A stretch of 64,000 nucleotides of DNA from Mycolicibacterium iranicum (GTDB lineage: Bacteria > Actinomycetota > Actinomycetes > Mycobacteriales > Mycobacteriaceae): the NCBI RefSeq assembly GCF_002101705.1, contig NZ_LQPC01000030.1:426037-490036 (forward strand). Direction: 5' to 3'. This document shows positions 55,100-64,000 of the stretch, one piece after another. The position numbers and the translations under genes were made by a program. The notes below the pieces were generated by a model. That model had not been told where the DNA came from and did no database searches. It worked only from the letters and a program-made list of their open reading frames with translations. Within the stretch, counting starts at the first letter, position 1. The number at the start of each line of letters is the position of its first letter.

Positions 55100-55946
55100 T
55101 CTCGAGGTGGCACCCGCGGCTGGCCAAGGCCTTTTCGGCTCGTGCCAACCAGTCTTGTGGCCGGTCTTCGGCAATGACTCGGATGACGATCCAACCCAGT
55201 TGCTGCAGCATCCGCAGCCGCGCAATGTCCTTGACGTACTGCTGCCGATCCTTGCGGTGATGGTCGCCGTCGTACTCGACAGCGACCCCGTACTCTGACC
55301 ACCCCATGTCCAAGAACGCGACAGGCCGGGATCCGTCGAAGACGGGGATCTGCGTCTCAGGACGGGGAAATCCGCAGTCCAGCAACCACAGTCGGAGCAT
55401 GCTCTCCCGCGGTGACGCCGCTCCCCCGTCGACGAGCGGAAGCAACTCGCGCAGTTGAATGACACCACGGGCATGCGGGTGCCGATCGGCGAGATCGAGC
55501 ACGTCAGCGATGTCGTAGTGCTGATTCCACATCAACGCGTCCAGTCGCGCCAGCGCATCGAACCTGTCGAGGTGGCGCCCTAGGTCGAAAGCGGTCCGTT
55601 CACGAGTCGTGACCGGGAGGCCCGACCGGCGGGTGGCCTCGTCGGGCGCCACACGTTCCGTTCGCAGCACCAGGCCCTCTTGTGGTCGACCCTTCACTCC
55701 GGTGATTTCTATCGGAGTAGTCGGGTCCACCCACGGCGCTCCGTGAAGGGCCGCGGCCGCCGACCCGGCGACCACACCCTTTCGCCCGGTGGCCAGCCAT
55801 GCTCCGATCGCGCGCTCGCGCAAGGTGATCTCGACGTCCTTGCGGACGAACACGCCACGGTAAAGCTTCGTGTAGTCGCGTGCCAGCTCGTGACGTGTCG
55901 CAACACCTGCCCTGACGGCTTCCCCACCGAGAATTACGTTGGCCAT
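55059..55946 (-). CDS. AbiEi-like / DUF559 (VSR-fold nuclease-like) protein, paralogue 2
   Basis: 295 residues. Same architecture as the gene at 36517: N-terminal helix-turn region (ATRHELARDYTKLYRGVFV), middle TTRERTAFDLGRHLD, and DUF559 with FPRPETQIPVFDG and MGWSEYGVAVEYDGDHH. A 53-bp palindrome lies 36 bp upstream of its start. Function unknown. Confidence 0.75.
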   Translation of the reverse strand: MANVILGGEAVRAGVATRHELARDYTKLYRGVFVRKDVEITLRERAIGAWLATGRKGVVAGSAAAALHGAPWVDPTTPIEITGVKGRPQEGLVLRTERVAPDEATRRSGLPVTTRERTAFDLGRHLDRFDALARLDALMWNQHYDIADVLDLADRHPHARGVIQLRELLPLVDGGAASPRESMLRLWLLDCGFPRPETQIPVFDGSRPVAFLDMGWSEYGVAVEYDGDHHRKDRQQYVKDIARLRMLQQLGWIVIRVIAEDRPQDWLARAEKALASRGCHLEISEVQRFARARAA

Positions 55947-55981
55947 GGCGTCATCGTGCCAACGCCCACCGACAAGCGTCG

Positions 55982-56034
55982 AAATCCACCTTTTGCAGCG
56001 GTTTTACGAGTAACTCGCTGCAAAAAGTGGATTT
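55982..56034. repeat. palindrome upstream of second DUF559 gene
   Basis: AAATCCACCTTTTGCAGCG (55982-56000) and CGCTGCAAAAAGTGGATTT (56016-56034) pair over 19 bp with one mismatch and a 15-bp loop. Not the same sequence family as the palindromes at 36422 and 37390 but the same size and architecture. Confidence 0.85.
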
Positions 56035-56064
56035 GGGTGTGAAACGTCACCGACAAGTGCCGGC

Positions 56065-56676
56065 CTAGGCCATCGCGCGGCGGCCCGCCAGTGCGCGCCC
56101 CAGCGTCAACTCGTCGGCGAACTCCAGATCCCCGCCCATCGGGAGCCCCGACGCGATGCGCGTGACAGTCAGCCCCGGGATGTCGCGCAGCATCCTCACC
56201 AGGTACGTGGCGGTCGCCTCACCCTCGGTGTTGGGGTCGGTCGCGATGATGATCTCGGCGACGTCGACGCCGTCGACCCGTTCCCCGATCCTGTTGAGCA
56301 GCTCGCGAATTCGCAGTTGGTCGGGGCCAATACCCGACAGCGGGTCCAGCGCTCCACCCAGCACGTGATAGCGCCCACGGAACTCACGGGTCCGCTCCAC
56401 CGCCTGGACATCCTTGGGTTCCTCGACCACACAGATCAGCGATGCGTCGCGGCGCGGGTCACCGCAGATCCGGCAGCGCTCCGCGTCGCTGACGTTGCCG
56501 CACACCGCGCAGAACGTGACGCCGTCGCGCACCCGGTTCAGCACGGCGGTCAGCCGGTCGATGTCGGGCGGCTCGACCGACAGCAGATGGAACGCGATCC
56601 GCTGGGCACTCTTGGGCCCGATACCCGGCAGCTTGCCGAGCTCGTCGATCAGATCCTGAACTGGTCCTTCGAACAA
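56065..56676 (-). CDS. recR: recombination mediator RecR
   Basis: 203 residues from TTG 56676. HhH motif [20 protein letters not shown], zinc finger [16 protein letters not shown] and Toprim domain [15 protein letters not shown] with [13 protein letters not shown]. Loads or stabilises RecA filaments with RecF/O. Overlaps the end of ebfC. Confidence 0.95.
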   Translation of the reverse strand: MFEGPVQDLIDELGKLPGIGPKSAQRIAFHLLSVEPPDIDRLTAVLNRVRDGVTFCAVCGNVSDAERCRICGDPRRDASLICVVEEPKDVQAVERTREFRGRYHVLGGALDPLSGIGPDQLRIRELLNRIGERVDGVDVAEIIIATDPNTEGEATATYLVRMLRDIPGLTVTRIASGLPMGGDLEFADELTLGRALAGRRAMA

Positions 56677-56677
56677 G

Positions 56678-57010
56678 TCACATACCCGGCAGGCCCAGGC
56701 CGCCCATACCGCCGGCCAGCGGTCCCAGCTTGTCGTGAGCGAGGATGGTGACCTGCTTGGCGGCGTCGGCGATCGCGCCGACGATGAGATCCTGCAACGT
56801 CTCGACGTCCGACGGATCGACGACCTTCGGGTCGATCGCGACGCCGACGACCTCGCCGCTGCCCTTCATCGTGACCTGTACGAGGCCACCGCCGGCCTGG
56901 CCGTGCACTTCGGCGTTGGCCAGGGCTTCCTGGGCTTCCATCAGCTGCTGCTGCACCTGCTGCGCCTGGGCGAGCAGGGCTGACATGTCGGGCTGGCCAC
57001 CAGGTTGCAT
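56678..57010 (-). CDS. nucleoid-associated YbaB/EbfC family protein
   Basis: 110 residues from ATG 57010 ([17 protein letters not shown]), with AGAGGATTCCTC upstream. Coiled helix [21 protein letters not shown] and the beta region [23 protein letters not shown]-binding dimer, conserved neighbour of recR. Confidence 0.9.
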   Translation of the reverse strand: MQPGGQPDMSALLAQAQQVQQQLMEAQEALANAEVHGQAGGGLVQVTMKGSGEVVGVAIDPKVVDPSDVETLQDLIVGAIADAAKQVTILAHDKLGPLAGGMGGLGLPGM

Positions 57011-57120
57011 GAGGAATCCTCTACGTATTGATTGCAGTGCGGTATCGACTTGGTTGCGCTCGCCCTTCAAGCGGCACTTCGGGCTTTCAGCGTAGTCGGC
57101 GCTCGGGCTACCGTGGCGCC

Positions 57121-57861
57121 GTGCCTATGCCAGCCAGCCTGCGTGTCGGGGCCGCTGCGGTGGCCGCAGTGCTCGTCGCCGCGATCCCTGCCTTCCCCGC
57201 GCAGGCCGCCCCGTCCAACATCGCGGGCAAGATCGTGTTTCTCGATCCGGGCCATCAGGGCTCGATGGAAGGGCTGAGCCGTCAGGTCCCGACCGGCCGC
57301 GGCGGCACCAAGGACTGCCAGGCAAGCGGCACCTCGACCGAGGACGGCCTCGCCGAGCACACCTTCGCCTGGGACACCACGCTGCGCATCCGTCAGGCGC
57401 TGACGGCACTGGGGGTTCGCACCGCGATGTCGCGGGGCGATGACACCGGGCCTGGGCCGTGCGTCGACGAGCGCGCCGCCATGGCCAACTCGATCAGGCC
57501 CAACGCCGTCGTCTCGATTCACGCCGACGGCGGCCCGCCGACGGGGCGGGGCTTCCACGTGCTGTACTCGTCGCCCCCGCTCAACGCGGCCCAGGCCGGG
57601 CCGTCGGTGCAGTTCGCCCGCATCATGCGCGATCAGCTGGCCGGGTCGGGTATCCCGCCGGCGACGTACATCGGCACCTCCGGGCTCAACCCGCGACAGG
57701 ACATCGCCGGTCTCAACCTGGCGCAGTACCCCTCGATCCTCGTCGAGCTGGGCAACATGAAGAGCCCCGTCGATTCCGCGCTGATGAAGACCCCCGAGGG
57801 CAGGCAGAAGTACGCCGACGCCGTCGTGCGCGGCATCGTGGCATTCCTGCAGCAGGGCTAG
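57121..57861 (+). CDS. secreted N-acetylmuramoyl-L-alanine amidase (Rv3717 type)
   Basis: 246 residues from GTG 57121 (ATG 57127 possible). Signal peptide 1-29 ending PAQAAPSN. Amidase_3 zinc ligands: His in VFLDPGHQG, Glu in STEDGLAEH, His in VSIHADGG, and catalytic Glu in [10 protein letters not shown]. Cleaves peptide from glycan in the cell wall. Confidence 0.9.
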   Translation: MPMPASLRVGAAAVAAVLVAAIPAFPAQAAPSNIAGKIVFLDPGHQGSMEGLSRQVPTGRGGTKDCQASGTSTEDGLAEHTFAWDTTLRIRQALTALGVRTAMSRGDDTGPGPCVDERAAMANSIRPNAVVSIHADGGPPTGRGFHVLYSSPPLNAAQAGPSVQFARIMRDQLAGSGIPPATYIGTSGLNPRQDIAGLNLAQYPSILVELGNMKSPVDSALMKTPEGRQKYADAVVRGIVAFLQQG

Positions 57862-58316
57862 GTGTTCTCGACGCCGAGAGTGCCCTCGACCTCCCGCTTG
57901 AGATTCCCGAGCACCTCGGCCTGAATCTTGCGCAGCCCGATCGGTGCGAACGTCTTCTCGAAGAAGCCGCCGATGCCGCCGGCACCCTGCCAGGACGTCT
58001 TCACCGTGACCGACGACCCTGGCCCTGCCGGTGCGACGGTCCAGTTGGTCACCATCGACGAGTTGGCGTCCTTCTCGATAACGGTGTGCCCTGCGACGTC
58101 GACAGTGGCCTTGACGTTGCGGGAGCGCGACTTGGTGGCCTGCAGCTTCCACTCCGCGACGGTGCCGGCACCCTGTCCGCCCTCGAGCACGCGGTAGCCG
58201 CTGTAGTGCTCGGAGAGGATCTTCGGGCGCATGGCCTCGTAGTCGGCGACGGCTGCCTGCACCGTCGCCGGATCGGCGTCGATCAGAACCGTGCTGGACG
58301 CGCTGACCTGTCCCAT
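57858..58316 (-). CDS. SRPBCC (START-like) family protein
   Basis: 152 residues from ATG 58316. Polyketide-cyclase-type lipid-binding fold: ADPATVQAAVADYEAMRPKI, TVAEWKLQATKSRSRN and a long C-terminal helix. The frame open upstream lies antisense to the FAD gene and is rejected. Ligand unknown; Rv3718c-like. Overlaps the amidase end by 4 nt. Confidence 0.82.
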   Translation of the reverse strand: MGQVSASSTVLIDADPATVQAAVADYEAMRPKILSEHYSGYRVLEGGQGAGTVAEWKLQATKSRSRNVKATVDVAGHTVIEKDANSSMVTNWTVAPAGPGSSVTVKTSWQGAGGIGGFFEKTFAPIGLRKIQAEVLGNLKREVEGTLGVENT

Positions 58317-58409
58317 CAGTGCAAACTCCTTGTTCAAGTGGGGGCACAGAAAGCTGTGAGCAGTGACGTTGCGGTCGCATCCACTGCTACCGGGGACTAG
58401 CGTATATCC

Positions 58410-59789
58410 GTGTCTGTTGCCTCGACCGACGCACGGGCCGCTCACGCCGACGGCGTGCAGCGCCTGTTGGCGAGTTATCGCGCGATCCCCGCCGATGCCG
58501 CCGTCCGCCTGGCCAAGCCCACGTCCAATCTGTTTCGCGCCCGCGCGAAGACCAGGACCAAAGGCCTCGACACCTCGGGGCTGACCGACGTCATCGCCGT
58601 CGACCCGGCGGCGCGCACCGCCGATGTCGCCGGCATGTGCACGTACGAGGATCTCGTCGCCGCGACCCTGCCCTACGGACTTTCGCCGCTCGTGGTGCCG
58701 CAGCTCAAAACCATCACCCTCGGCGGCGCCGTCACTGGCCTCGGAATCGAGTCGGCGTCGTTCCGCAACGGACTGCCCCACGAGTCCGTGCTGGAGATGG
58801 ATATCCTTACCGGCACCGGCGATATCGTTCGTGCGTCGGAGGACGAGAATCTTGACCTCTTCCGGGCATTTCCGAATTCCTATGGCACGCTTGGCTATTC
58901 GGTACGTCTGAAGATCGAGTTGGAAGCGGTCAAACCGTTCGTGTCGCTGCGCCACCTGCGCTTCCATTCGGTGCCCGACCTGATCGACGCCATGGACAGG
59001 ATCATCGAGACCGGCGGACTGCACGGCGACCGCGTCGACTACCTCGACGGGGTGGTGTTCAGCGCCGACGAGAGCTACCTGTGCGTCGGAACCCAGACCG
59101 GCACACCCGGCCCTGTCAGCGACTACACCGGCAGCGACGTCTATTACCGCTCCATCCAGCACAGCGACGGCGAGAAGCACGACCGGCTCACCATCCACGA
59201 CTATCTCTGGCGCTGGGACACCGACTGGTTCTGGTGCTCAAGGGCATTCGGGGCGCAGAATCCCCGGATCCGGCGGTGGTGGCCGAGACGGTACCGGCGC
59301 AGCAGCTTCTACTGGAAGCTCATCGGCTACGACCAGCGGTTCGACATCGCCGATCGCATCGAGATGCGCAACGGCCGCCCCCCGCGCGAGCGCGTCGTCC
59401 AGGACGTCGAGGTTCCGATCGAGCGGACGGTCGAGTTCCTGCGCTGGTTTCTCGACACCGTGCCGATCGAGCCGATCTGGCTGTGTCCGCTGCGCCTCCG
59501 CGACGACCGCAGCTGGTCGCTCTACCCGATCCGGCCGAACCACACCTACGTCAACGTCGGCTTCTGGTCATCGGTCCCGGTCGGTCCCGAGGACGGGTAC
59601 ACCAACAAGATGATCGAGCGGAAAGTCAGCGAGCTCGATGGGCACAAATCCCTGTACTCCGATGCCTATTACTCCGAAGAGGAGTTTGATGCTCTTTACG
59701 GCGGGGAGATCTACCGGACCGTGAAGAAGACCTATGACCCGGATTCGCGTTTCCTGGACCTCTATGCAAAGGCGGTGCGAAGGCAGTGA
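58410..59789 (+). CDS. FAD-binding oxidoreductase (DHCR24-like, Rv3719 type)
   Basis: 459 residues from GTG 58410. PCMH/FAD_binding_4 region: LVVPQLKTITLGGAVTGLG near 95 and PHESVLEMDILTGTGDIV. The C-terminus resembles sterol/lipid reductases. It overlaps the next gene, a CFA-type methyltransferase, by 4 nt. Such pairs make methyl-branched fatty acids: the methylase adds a methylene and the FAD protein reduces it, as in tuberculostearic acid synthesis. Application here is inference. Confidence 0.82.
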   Translation: MSVASTDARAAHADGVQRLLASYRAIPADAAVRLAKPTSNLFRARAKTRTKGLDTSGLTDVIAVDPAARTADVAGMCTYEDLVAATLPYGLSPLVVPQLKTITLGGAVTGLGIESASFRNGLPHESVLEMDILTGTGDIVRASEDENLDLFRAFPNSYGTLGYSVRLKIELEAVKPFVSLRHLRFHSVPDLIDAMDRIIETGGLHGDRVDYLDGVVFSADESYLCVGTQTGTPGPVSDYTGSDVYYRSIQHSDGEKHDRLTIHDYLWRWDTDWFWCSRAFGAQNPRIRRWWPRRYRRSSFYWKLIGYDQRFDIADRIEMRNGRPPRERVVQDVEVPIERTVEFLRWFLDTVPIEPIWLCPLRLRDDRSWSLYPIRPNHTYVNVGFWSSVPVGPEDGYTNKMIERKVSELDGHKSLYSDAYYSEEEFDALYGGEIYRTVKKTYDPDSRFLDLYAKAVRRQ

Positions 59790-61108
59790 CCACTTTTAGG
59801 GAGCGCGCGAGCGGTCCGTCACACGATTCGGACCGCCGGCTCACGTTGGCCGAGGTTCTGGAGATCTTCGCCAGTGGTCGTTTGCCGCTGAAGTTCACGG
59901 CGTACGACGGGAGCAGCACCGGACCCGATGACGCGCCACTCGGCCTGGAACTGCTGACCCCACGCGGAACGACTTACTTGGCAACGGCTCCCGGTGATCT
60001 CGGCTTGGCGCGGGCCTACGTGTCGGGTGATCTGGAGATGTTCGGCGTACACCCGGGTGATCCGTACCACCTGCTCAGCGCGCTGGTCGAGAAGCTGAAC
60101 TTCAAGCGACCACCGGCTCGCGTGCTCGCCCATATCGTTCGCTCGATCGGCATCGAGCACCTCATGCCCATCGCACCGCCCCCGCAGGAGGCGCTGCCGA
60201 GATGGCGACGCATCGCAGAAGGCCTGCGACACAGCAAGACTCGCGACGCTGACGCCATCCACCACCACTACGACGTATCGAATACCTTCTACGAGTGGGT
60301 GCTCGGACCGTCGATGACCTATACGTGTGCGTGCTATCCGCACGCCGACGCCACCCTGGAGGAGGCGCAGGAGAACAAGTACCGGTTGGTGTTCGAGAAG
60401 CTGCGACTGGCGCCCGGCGACAGGTTGCTCGACATCGGCTGCGGCTGGGGCGGAATGGTGCGCTACGCCGCACGGCATGGCGTCAAGGCCATCGGGGTGA
60501 CGCTGTCGAAGGAGCAGGCGGAGTGGGCGCAGGCCGCCATCGTGCGAGAGGGTCTCGCCGATCTGGCCGAAGTTCGCCACAGCGACTACCGCGATGTGCG
60601 TGAATCGCAGTTCGACGCAGTGTCTTCCATCGGCCTCACCGAGCACATCGGGGTGGCGAACTACCCCTCGTACTTCCGGTTCATCAAGTCCAAGCTCCGC
60701 AGCGGAGGACTGATGCTCAACCACTGCATCACCCGTCACGACAACAAGACCGGGCCCGCCGCAGGGGGATTCATCGACCGGTACGTCTTCCCCGACGGAG
60801 AACTCACCGGTTCGGGACGGATCATCACCGAAATCCAGGACATCGGGCTGGAAGTCGTCCACGAGGAGAACCTGCGCCATCACTACGCGATGACGCTGCG
60901 TGACTGGTGCCGTAACCTCGTCGAACACTGGGACGAAGCCGTCGCCGAAGTCGGCTTGGCCACCGCGAAGGTGTGGGGCCTCTACATGGCTGGCTCTCGA
61001 GTCGGCTTCGAGCAGAACTCCATTCAGCTGCATCAGGTGCTCGCAGTTAAGCTCGACGAGCGTGGCCGTGACGGTGGACTTCCGTTGCGGCCGTGGTGGA
61101 ACGCCTGA
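59786..61108 (+). CDS. cyclopropane-fatty-acid-synthase-family methyltransferase
   Basis: 440 residues from GTG overlapping the previous stop. HHHYDVSNTFYEWVLGPSMTYTC near 155, SAM motif LLDIGCGWGGMVRYAA near 215, SIGLTEHIGVANYPSYF near 290 and YVFPDGEL near 330. Acts on unsaturated phospholipid acyl chains with SAM. Paired with the FAD oxidoreductase. It ends 4 bp from the convergent peroxidase. Confidence 0.88.
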   Translation: MTTFRERASGPSHDSDRRLTLAEVLEIFASGRLPLKFTAYDGSSTGPDDAPLGLELLTPRGTTYLATAPGDLGLARAYVSGDLEMFGVHPGDPYHLLSALVEKLNFKRPPARVLAHIVRSIGIEHLMPIAPPPQEALPRWRRIAEGLRHSKTRDADAIHHHYDVSNTFYEWVLGPSMTYTCACYPHADATLEEAQENKYRLVFEKLRLAPGDRLLDIGCGWGGMVRYAARHGVKAIGVTLSKEQAEWAQAAIVREGLADLAEVRHSDYRDVRESQFDAVSSIGLTEHIGVANYPSYFRFIKSKLRSGGLMLNHCITRHDNKTGPAAGGFIDRYVFPDGELTGSGRIITEIQDIGLEVVHEENLRHHYAMTLRDWCRNLVEHWDEAVAEVGLATAKVWGLYMAGSRVGFEQNSIQLHQVLAVKLDERGRDGGLPLRPWWNA

Positions 61109-61112
61109 GGGC

Positions 61113-62885
61113 TCACCGCAGCGGTTTCCAGCGCAGAAAGACGTTGCCCTGTCCGCGCAGCGCGGGCGCGAGCTCAGGGTGGTGGCGGATCAACACTGAC
61201 GCCATGTCGTTGTCGTCGACCCAGGCCATGCCCTCGGGGGTGTAGATCCGCGGGGTGAAGTCGACGCTGTAGAACCGGTCGCTCTTGAGCCTGCGCGTCG
61301 CCATCAGCACGAAGATGCGAAATGCCGTCTCGCCGAAAGCGAATCCGCGGGGAAGGCGCTCCCCGTACATGCCGACCACGGTGTCGACCGCGTCGATGTC
61401 GCCGTAGATGTGGCGCAGCTTCTCGGCTGTCTCCAGGCTTCCTCGGCTGATCTCGTCGAAGCTGCGCGCCCGCGGCAGCCGCAGACTCTCCCGGAAGTCG
61501 TTGTAGCGCGGCACTCCGCGCTCCCGTGACCGCAGTACATCGACTGCGTTGAGGTCGATGGCCAGGGTGTCCAACCGGTCGAACCGCTGCATGAAACGCG
61601 GGCTGTTGTGCAGCGCAAGCGCTCCGGCCTCACCGATACCGAAGGTATACATCGCATTGCCCTGGCCGATCTTCTCCAGAGCACCCCGCGACTGGGCACT
61701 ACGGATGTCGTCGAACGCGCACGACAGGGACGGGGCGCCGTCGAGCGTGACGAACCCGAAGTCGTCCGGCAACAGTGGATGCATGCGGTACACGGTCACG
61801 AACTCCTCGGTGACCGAATACGGCGCCGCGTGATGATCGGTCGCCGACCCGGGGATGCCGCTGATGAAATCGCTGGAACTCAGCCGGCCCGCAAGTCTTT
61901 TGACACGCTCCCCTGCGGCGCCGAACCAGTTCCCGCGCATGCCCTGCTCCAGCGCCGGATGTCCGAGCAACGCCGGGGTCCATTCCAGCGTGTGGATCTT
62001 GGTGATGAGCGCGGTGGTGACGAGGCGGGCCTTCTCGAAGAGTTGATCATCGGACCACCGTGGATACGCGGCGGCGAGCTTGTCGCAGATGGCGTTGTGT
62101 TCGTTCATGAACAGCGTGGTGAGCAGTTCCAGACCGAGCCACCATCCCTCGTTGGTCAGGAAAGGATCCTTCGGTGTGGGATTCGTGGCGATGAACCCGT
62201 CGTCGTCGATGGTCAGCTTGCCGCTCTCACCGGTGCGCACCGCCTGCTGTGCGGCGACCGTACTGCCGTAGATCTGCGAGCCGTCCCACCAGTGACTGTC
62301 GACGTTGAGGTAGGTCTTGGACGCGGTGTCGCCCGACGCGGTCGGGTCGTCGGGCGTCGCCGGGACGCGGACCGGGTCGGTCGGCCATTCGTAGCCTGCG
62401 GGCCGGGGGACCTCGATCATCCGGTCGGTGGTGGTGCCGTGACTGAACCAGTCGTGCACCTCGAACTGCAGCCACGCCGCGGCGAGCACATTCACCTGCC
62501 CGGCACCTTTGAAGGTTTCACGCCGCAGGAGTTCGTTGCTGATCGTCAGCGGGTTCGGGTCGAACAGCCGGGGCGGCTGCTCGGCGGGCGCCGATGCGGG
62601 CGGCAGGTTGCGCCCGAAACGTGTGCCCGCCATGCCCATCGACGGCGCCGACAGGTCGTTGTAGGAGCCGTCGACGGTGCGCACCGTCAGGTACTCCTGA
62701 GGTTCTCGCGCGGGCGCTGCCTGTGGCGACCCGTCGTAGGTGTCGTACAGATTGTCCTCGCGGAGCCGATTGCGGATCCCGACCAGCGACAGCAGGCCGA
62801 GCGTCGGCGGCAGGTTGTCCCAGCCCCAGCGGCGATCGAGAAACTCGGCGAGCTTAATGAACAGCTGTGCGCCGCGGTTCGACAT
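61113..62885 (-). CDS. animal-type heme peroxidase / cyclooxygenase-like fatty-acid dioxygenase
   Basis: 590 residues. Distal His in LQFEVHDWFSHG near 142, LFMNEHNAICDKLA near 255, proximal His in FVTVYRMHPLLPDDFGF near 367, and catalytic Tyr region YNDFRESLRLPRARSFDEI. Matches bacterial alpha-dioxygenase/linoleate-diol-synthase-like proteins. The neighbouring fatty-acid-modifying pair suggests lipid oxidation, but no direct link is shown. Confidence 0.82.
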   Translation of the reverse strand: MSNRGAQLFIKLAEFLDRRWGWDNLPPTLGLLSLVGIRNRLREDNLYDTYDGSPQAAPAREPQEYLTVRTVDGSYNDLSAPSMGMAGTRFGRNLPPASAPAEQPPRLFDPNPLTISNELLRRETFKGAGQVNVLAAAWLQFEVHDWFSHGTTTDRMIEVPRPAGYEWPTDPVRVPATPDDPTASGDTASKTYLNVDSHWWDGSQIYGSTVAAQQAVRTGESGKLTIDDDGFIATNPTPKDPFLTNEGWWLGLELLTTLFMNEHNAICDKLAAAYPRWSDDQLFEKARLVTTALITKIHTLEWTPALLGHPALEQGMRGNWFGAAGERVKRLAGRLSSSDFISGIPGSATDHHAAPYSVTEEFVTVYRMHPLLPDDFGFVTLDGAPSLSCAFDDIRSAQSRGALEKIGQGNAMYTFGIGEAGALALHNSPRFMQRFDRLDTLAIDLNAVDVLRSRERGVPRYNDFRESLRLPRARSFDEISRGSLETAEKLRHIYGDIDAVDTVVGMYGERLPRGFAFGETAFRIFVLMATRRLKSDRFYSVDFTPRIYTPEGMAWVDDNDMASVLIRHHPELAPALRGQGNVFLRWKPLR

Positions 62886-63255
62886 GTCGCCCTCCTCTCC
62901 AGGCGATGACCGCCAGACCGGTGTTGACCGCGGAGATGGCGACAGCGGTGAGGCCCTGCTTGCGGGGCAGATCGTTGCGGACGGTGGTGACGGTCGCCGA
63001 CGCCGTGTCGGCGGCGTGGATCAGTACGGCCAGCTTCTCAGCTCGTCGTAGCTCGTCGCCCGTCAGCAGCAGCAGGTCCAGACCGATGAGCACGGTGCGG
63101 ATGCCGAACATGCGGAACGGATAGGTTCCCGAGCGATCCGTCGCGGTGTCGACGCCGAGCCGGCCGAGAAGTTTCTCCGGGATCAGCAGGCCCGCGGCCC
63201 CGTTGAGGATCCGGATCGTCGCGAGCACCTTGCGCGCAATGTCGGGGAGCACCAT
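62854..63255 (-). CDS. small membrane protein of unknown function
   Basis: 133 residues with hydrophobic stretches near 12-25, 47-64 (FGIRTVLIGLDLLLL), 73-88 and 100-118. No motif recognised. It overlaps the start of the peroxidase gene by 32 nt and is transcribed with it, so may be an accessory or anchor. Confidence 0.65.
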   Translation of the reverse strand: MVLPDIARKVLATIRILNGAAGLLIPEKLLGRLGVDTATDRSGTYPFRMFGIRTVLIGLDLLLLTGDELRRAEKLAVLIHAADTASATVTTVRNDLPRKQGLTAVAISAVNTGLAVIAWRGGRHVEPRRTAVH

Positions 63256-63315
63256 GGGGTGATCATCGCGTCTTGGCGCGCCGCGCGCCTGCGTAGTCGA
63301 ATACCTGTTTCCCGG

Positions 63316-64000
63316 CTAACCGTCGATGCGGCGTGCCCCCAGCTCGTTCTGCAGCAATTCCAAAGCCACCTCTTCCGGGTCCCGCCGAGGTGCGGCGGGA
63401 TCGACATTGCTCGCCTCGGCCAGCATGTCCTCTTCGTCGTCCTCGGGCGGTGGCGGCGGGGTCTCCGGCGGGGGGATGCGCTCGACGCGGGGCCGCTGAG
63501 GCGCGGCCCGCTGGGGCGGTGCGGCACGTTGCGGCGGCGTGGCAGATACAGGTGCCGCCGGCGCTTCGCCCCCGATGTCGCACCGGATCTTCCAGTCCAC
63601 TCCGAGCGCATCCTTGAGCGCTTCCCGGATGACGTCGGCATTGCGTTGCTCGACGAGGCGCTTGGCCAGCGGCGCCGATTCGTGGCTCAGCACGAGGGTG
63701 TCGCCCTCGACCGCCCGCACGATGGCCCCTGCGAGCATTACCTCGGTGGTGCGGCTGCGCTCGCGGACCTTCTCACGCACCGTCGTCCACATGGTGCGCA
63801 CCGCGGCCGCATTCGGCTGACCGGCGGCGGCAGGAGTCGCCGGCGGAGCTTCCACGGCCGGCGCGGACGGTTGACGAAGCGGCGGCGGTTCCGGGACCGG
63901 TTCAGGCTCAACGTCTTTCGGCGCGGCGGGTTCAGGTGCCGGCTCAGGCTCCGGCTCCGCCGGGGCGGGCTTGGGCGCCGGGGCGGGCGTGGGTGCGGGT
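63316..64000 (-). CDS. dnaX: DNA polymerase III gamma/tau subunit, C-terminal part, truncated by window edge
   Basis: The frame is open to the window end. Visible part: a Pro/Ala/Glu-rich linker (repeats such as EPEPAPEPAAPKDVEPEP), then the tau-type domain TMWTTVREKVRERSRTTEVML, DTLVLSHESAPLAKRLVEQRN and a second low-complexity stretch. The product ends LELLQNELGARRIDG. Gene order near recR/ebfC supports dnaX; the ATPase part lies outside. Confidence 0.85.
   Translation of the reverse strand, partial: PAPTPAPAPKPAPAEPEPEPAPEPAAPKDVEPEPVPEPPPLRQPSAPAVEAPPATPAAAGQPNAAAVRTMWTTVREKVRERSRTTEVMLAGAIVRAVEGDTLVLSHESAPLAKRLVEQRNADVIREALKDALGVDWKIRCDIGGEAPAAPVSATPPQRAAPPQRAAPQRPRVERIPPPETPPPPPEDDEEDMLAEASNVDPAAPRRDPEEVALELLQNELGARRIDG

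Noticed and set aside
58317..59198. Minus-strand extension of the SRPBCC gene
   Set aside because: It is antisense to the FAD oxidoreductase; the 152-residue form matches the family length.

Overview
The window is high-GC actinobacterial chromosome, almost certainly a fast-growing mycobacterium (Mycolicibacterium type). The evidence is the gene order from a Rv3698-like glutamate-cysteine ligase through egtABCDE, asd/ask, leuA, murT/gatD, recR and dnaX, which matches the M. tuberculosis Rv3698-Rv3721 block as I remember it. A mycofactocin-dependent methanol/diol oxidation block of the M. smegmatis type is inserted in it. Many GTG/TTG starts and 4-nt overlaps fit the same origin. No rRNA, tRNA, CRISPR array, prophage or transposase was seen.

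Region 1 (1-5200) is the most unusual part. After the end of a TPR-rich protein come, on the minus strand, an M50-type membrane metallopeptidase and an EmbR-like BTAD-FHA regulator, with a 19-codon mini-gene between them. Divergently, on the plus strand, lies an array of at least 12 tiny genes, nearly all encoding 16-17 residue arginine-rich peptides with the pattern M-(I/V/L)-x-x-(L/M/I)-x-R-R-L-(T/A)-R-(G/A)-R-R. Nearly all have their own Shine-Dalgarno sequence, and three longer or degenerate members lie among them. The minus-strand mini-gene encodes the same peptide, which ties peptides, regulator and peptidase into one candidate system. Two 11-bp-spaced direct repeats lie 8 bp before a -10-like element at the array start, the geometry known for SARP/BTAD regulators.

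Region 2 (5215-17023) holds a glutamate-cysteine-ligase-family gene, a small methyltransferase, then an mftD homologue, mftM, the MnoR/MnoS two-component system, an iron-type alcohol dehydrogenase, a VWA protein and MoxR ATPase (both with His-rich stretches), and the NDMA/mycofactocin-type methanol dehydrogenase mno. Region 3 (17397-20639) has a TetR regulator with its operator, a P450 and an EAL-DICT protein.

Region 4 (20629-30804) carries the ergothioneine operon, an Ohr/secreted-protein pair, and a Zur-type divergent unit: the CobW/MRF GTPase one way and zinc-independent ribosomal proteins L28-L33-S14-S18 the other. A catalase follows. Region 5 (30899-38449) has a proline-rich membrane protein, an SDR, a DUF4185 protein, asd-ask, a nitroreductase, a DUF559 nuclease-like gene between two palindromes, and an Ntn-type amidase. 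Region 6 (38605-46171) is a nitrogen cluster (amtB, glnT-like synthetase, three glutamate-synthase-like subunits, an FAD oxidoreductase, an XRE-cupin regulator) behind a well-formed GlnR box.

Region 7 (46201-64000) contains leuA with a leader-peptide attenuator, a DEDDh exonuclease, murT-gatD, a NarL/DesK-type two-component system, another P450, a second DUF559 gene with an adjacent palindrome, recR-ebfC, a peptidoglycan amidase, an FAD oxidoreductase/CFA-type methyltransferase pair, a cyclooxygenase-like heme peroxidase and the 3' end of dnaX. Several 53-63 bp perfect or near-perfect palindromes sit between genes and form a second, weaker theme.
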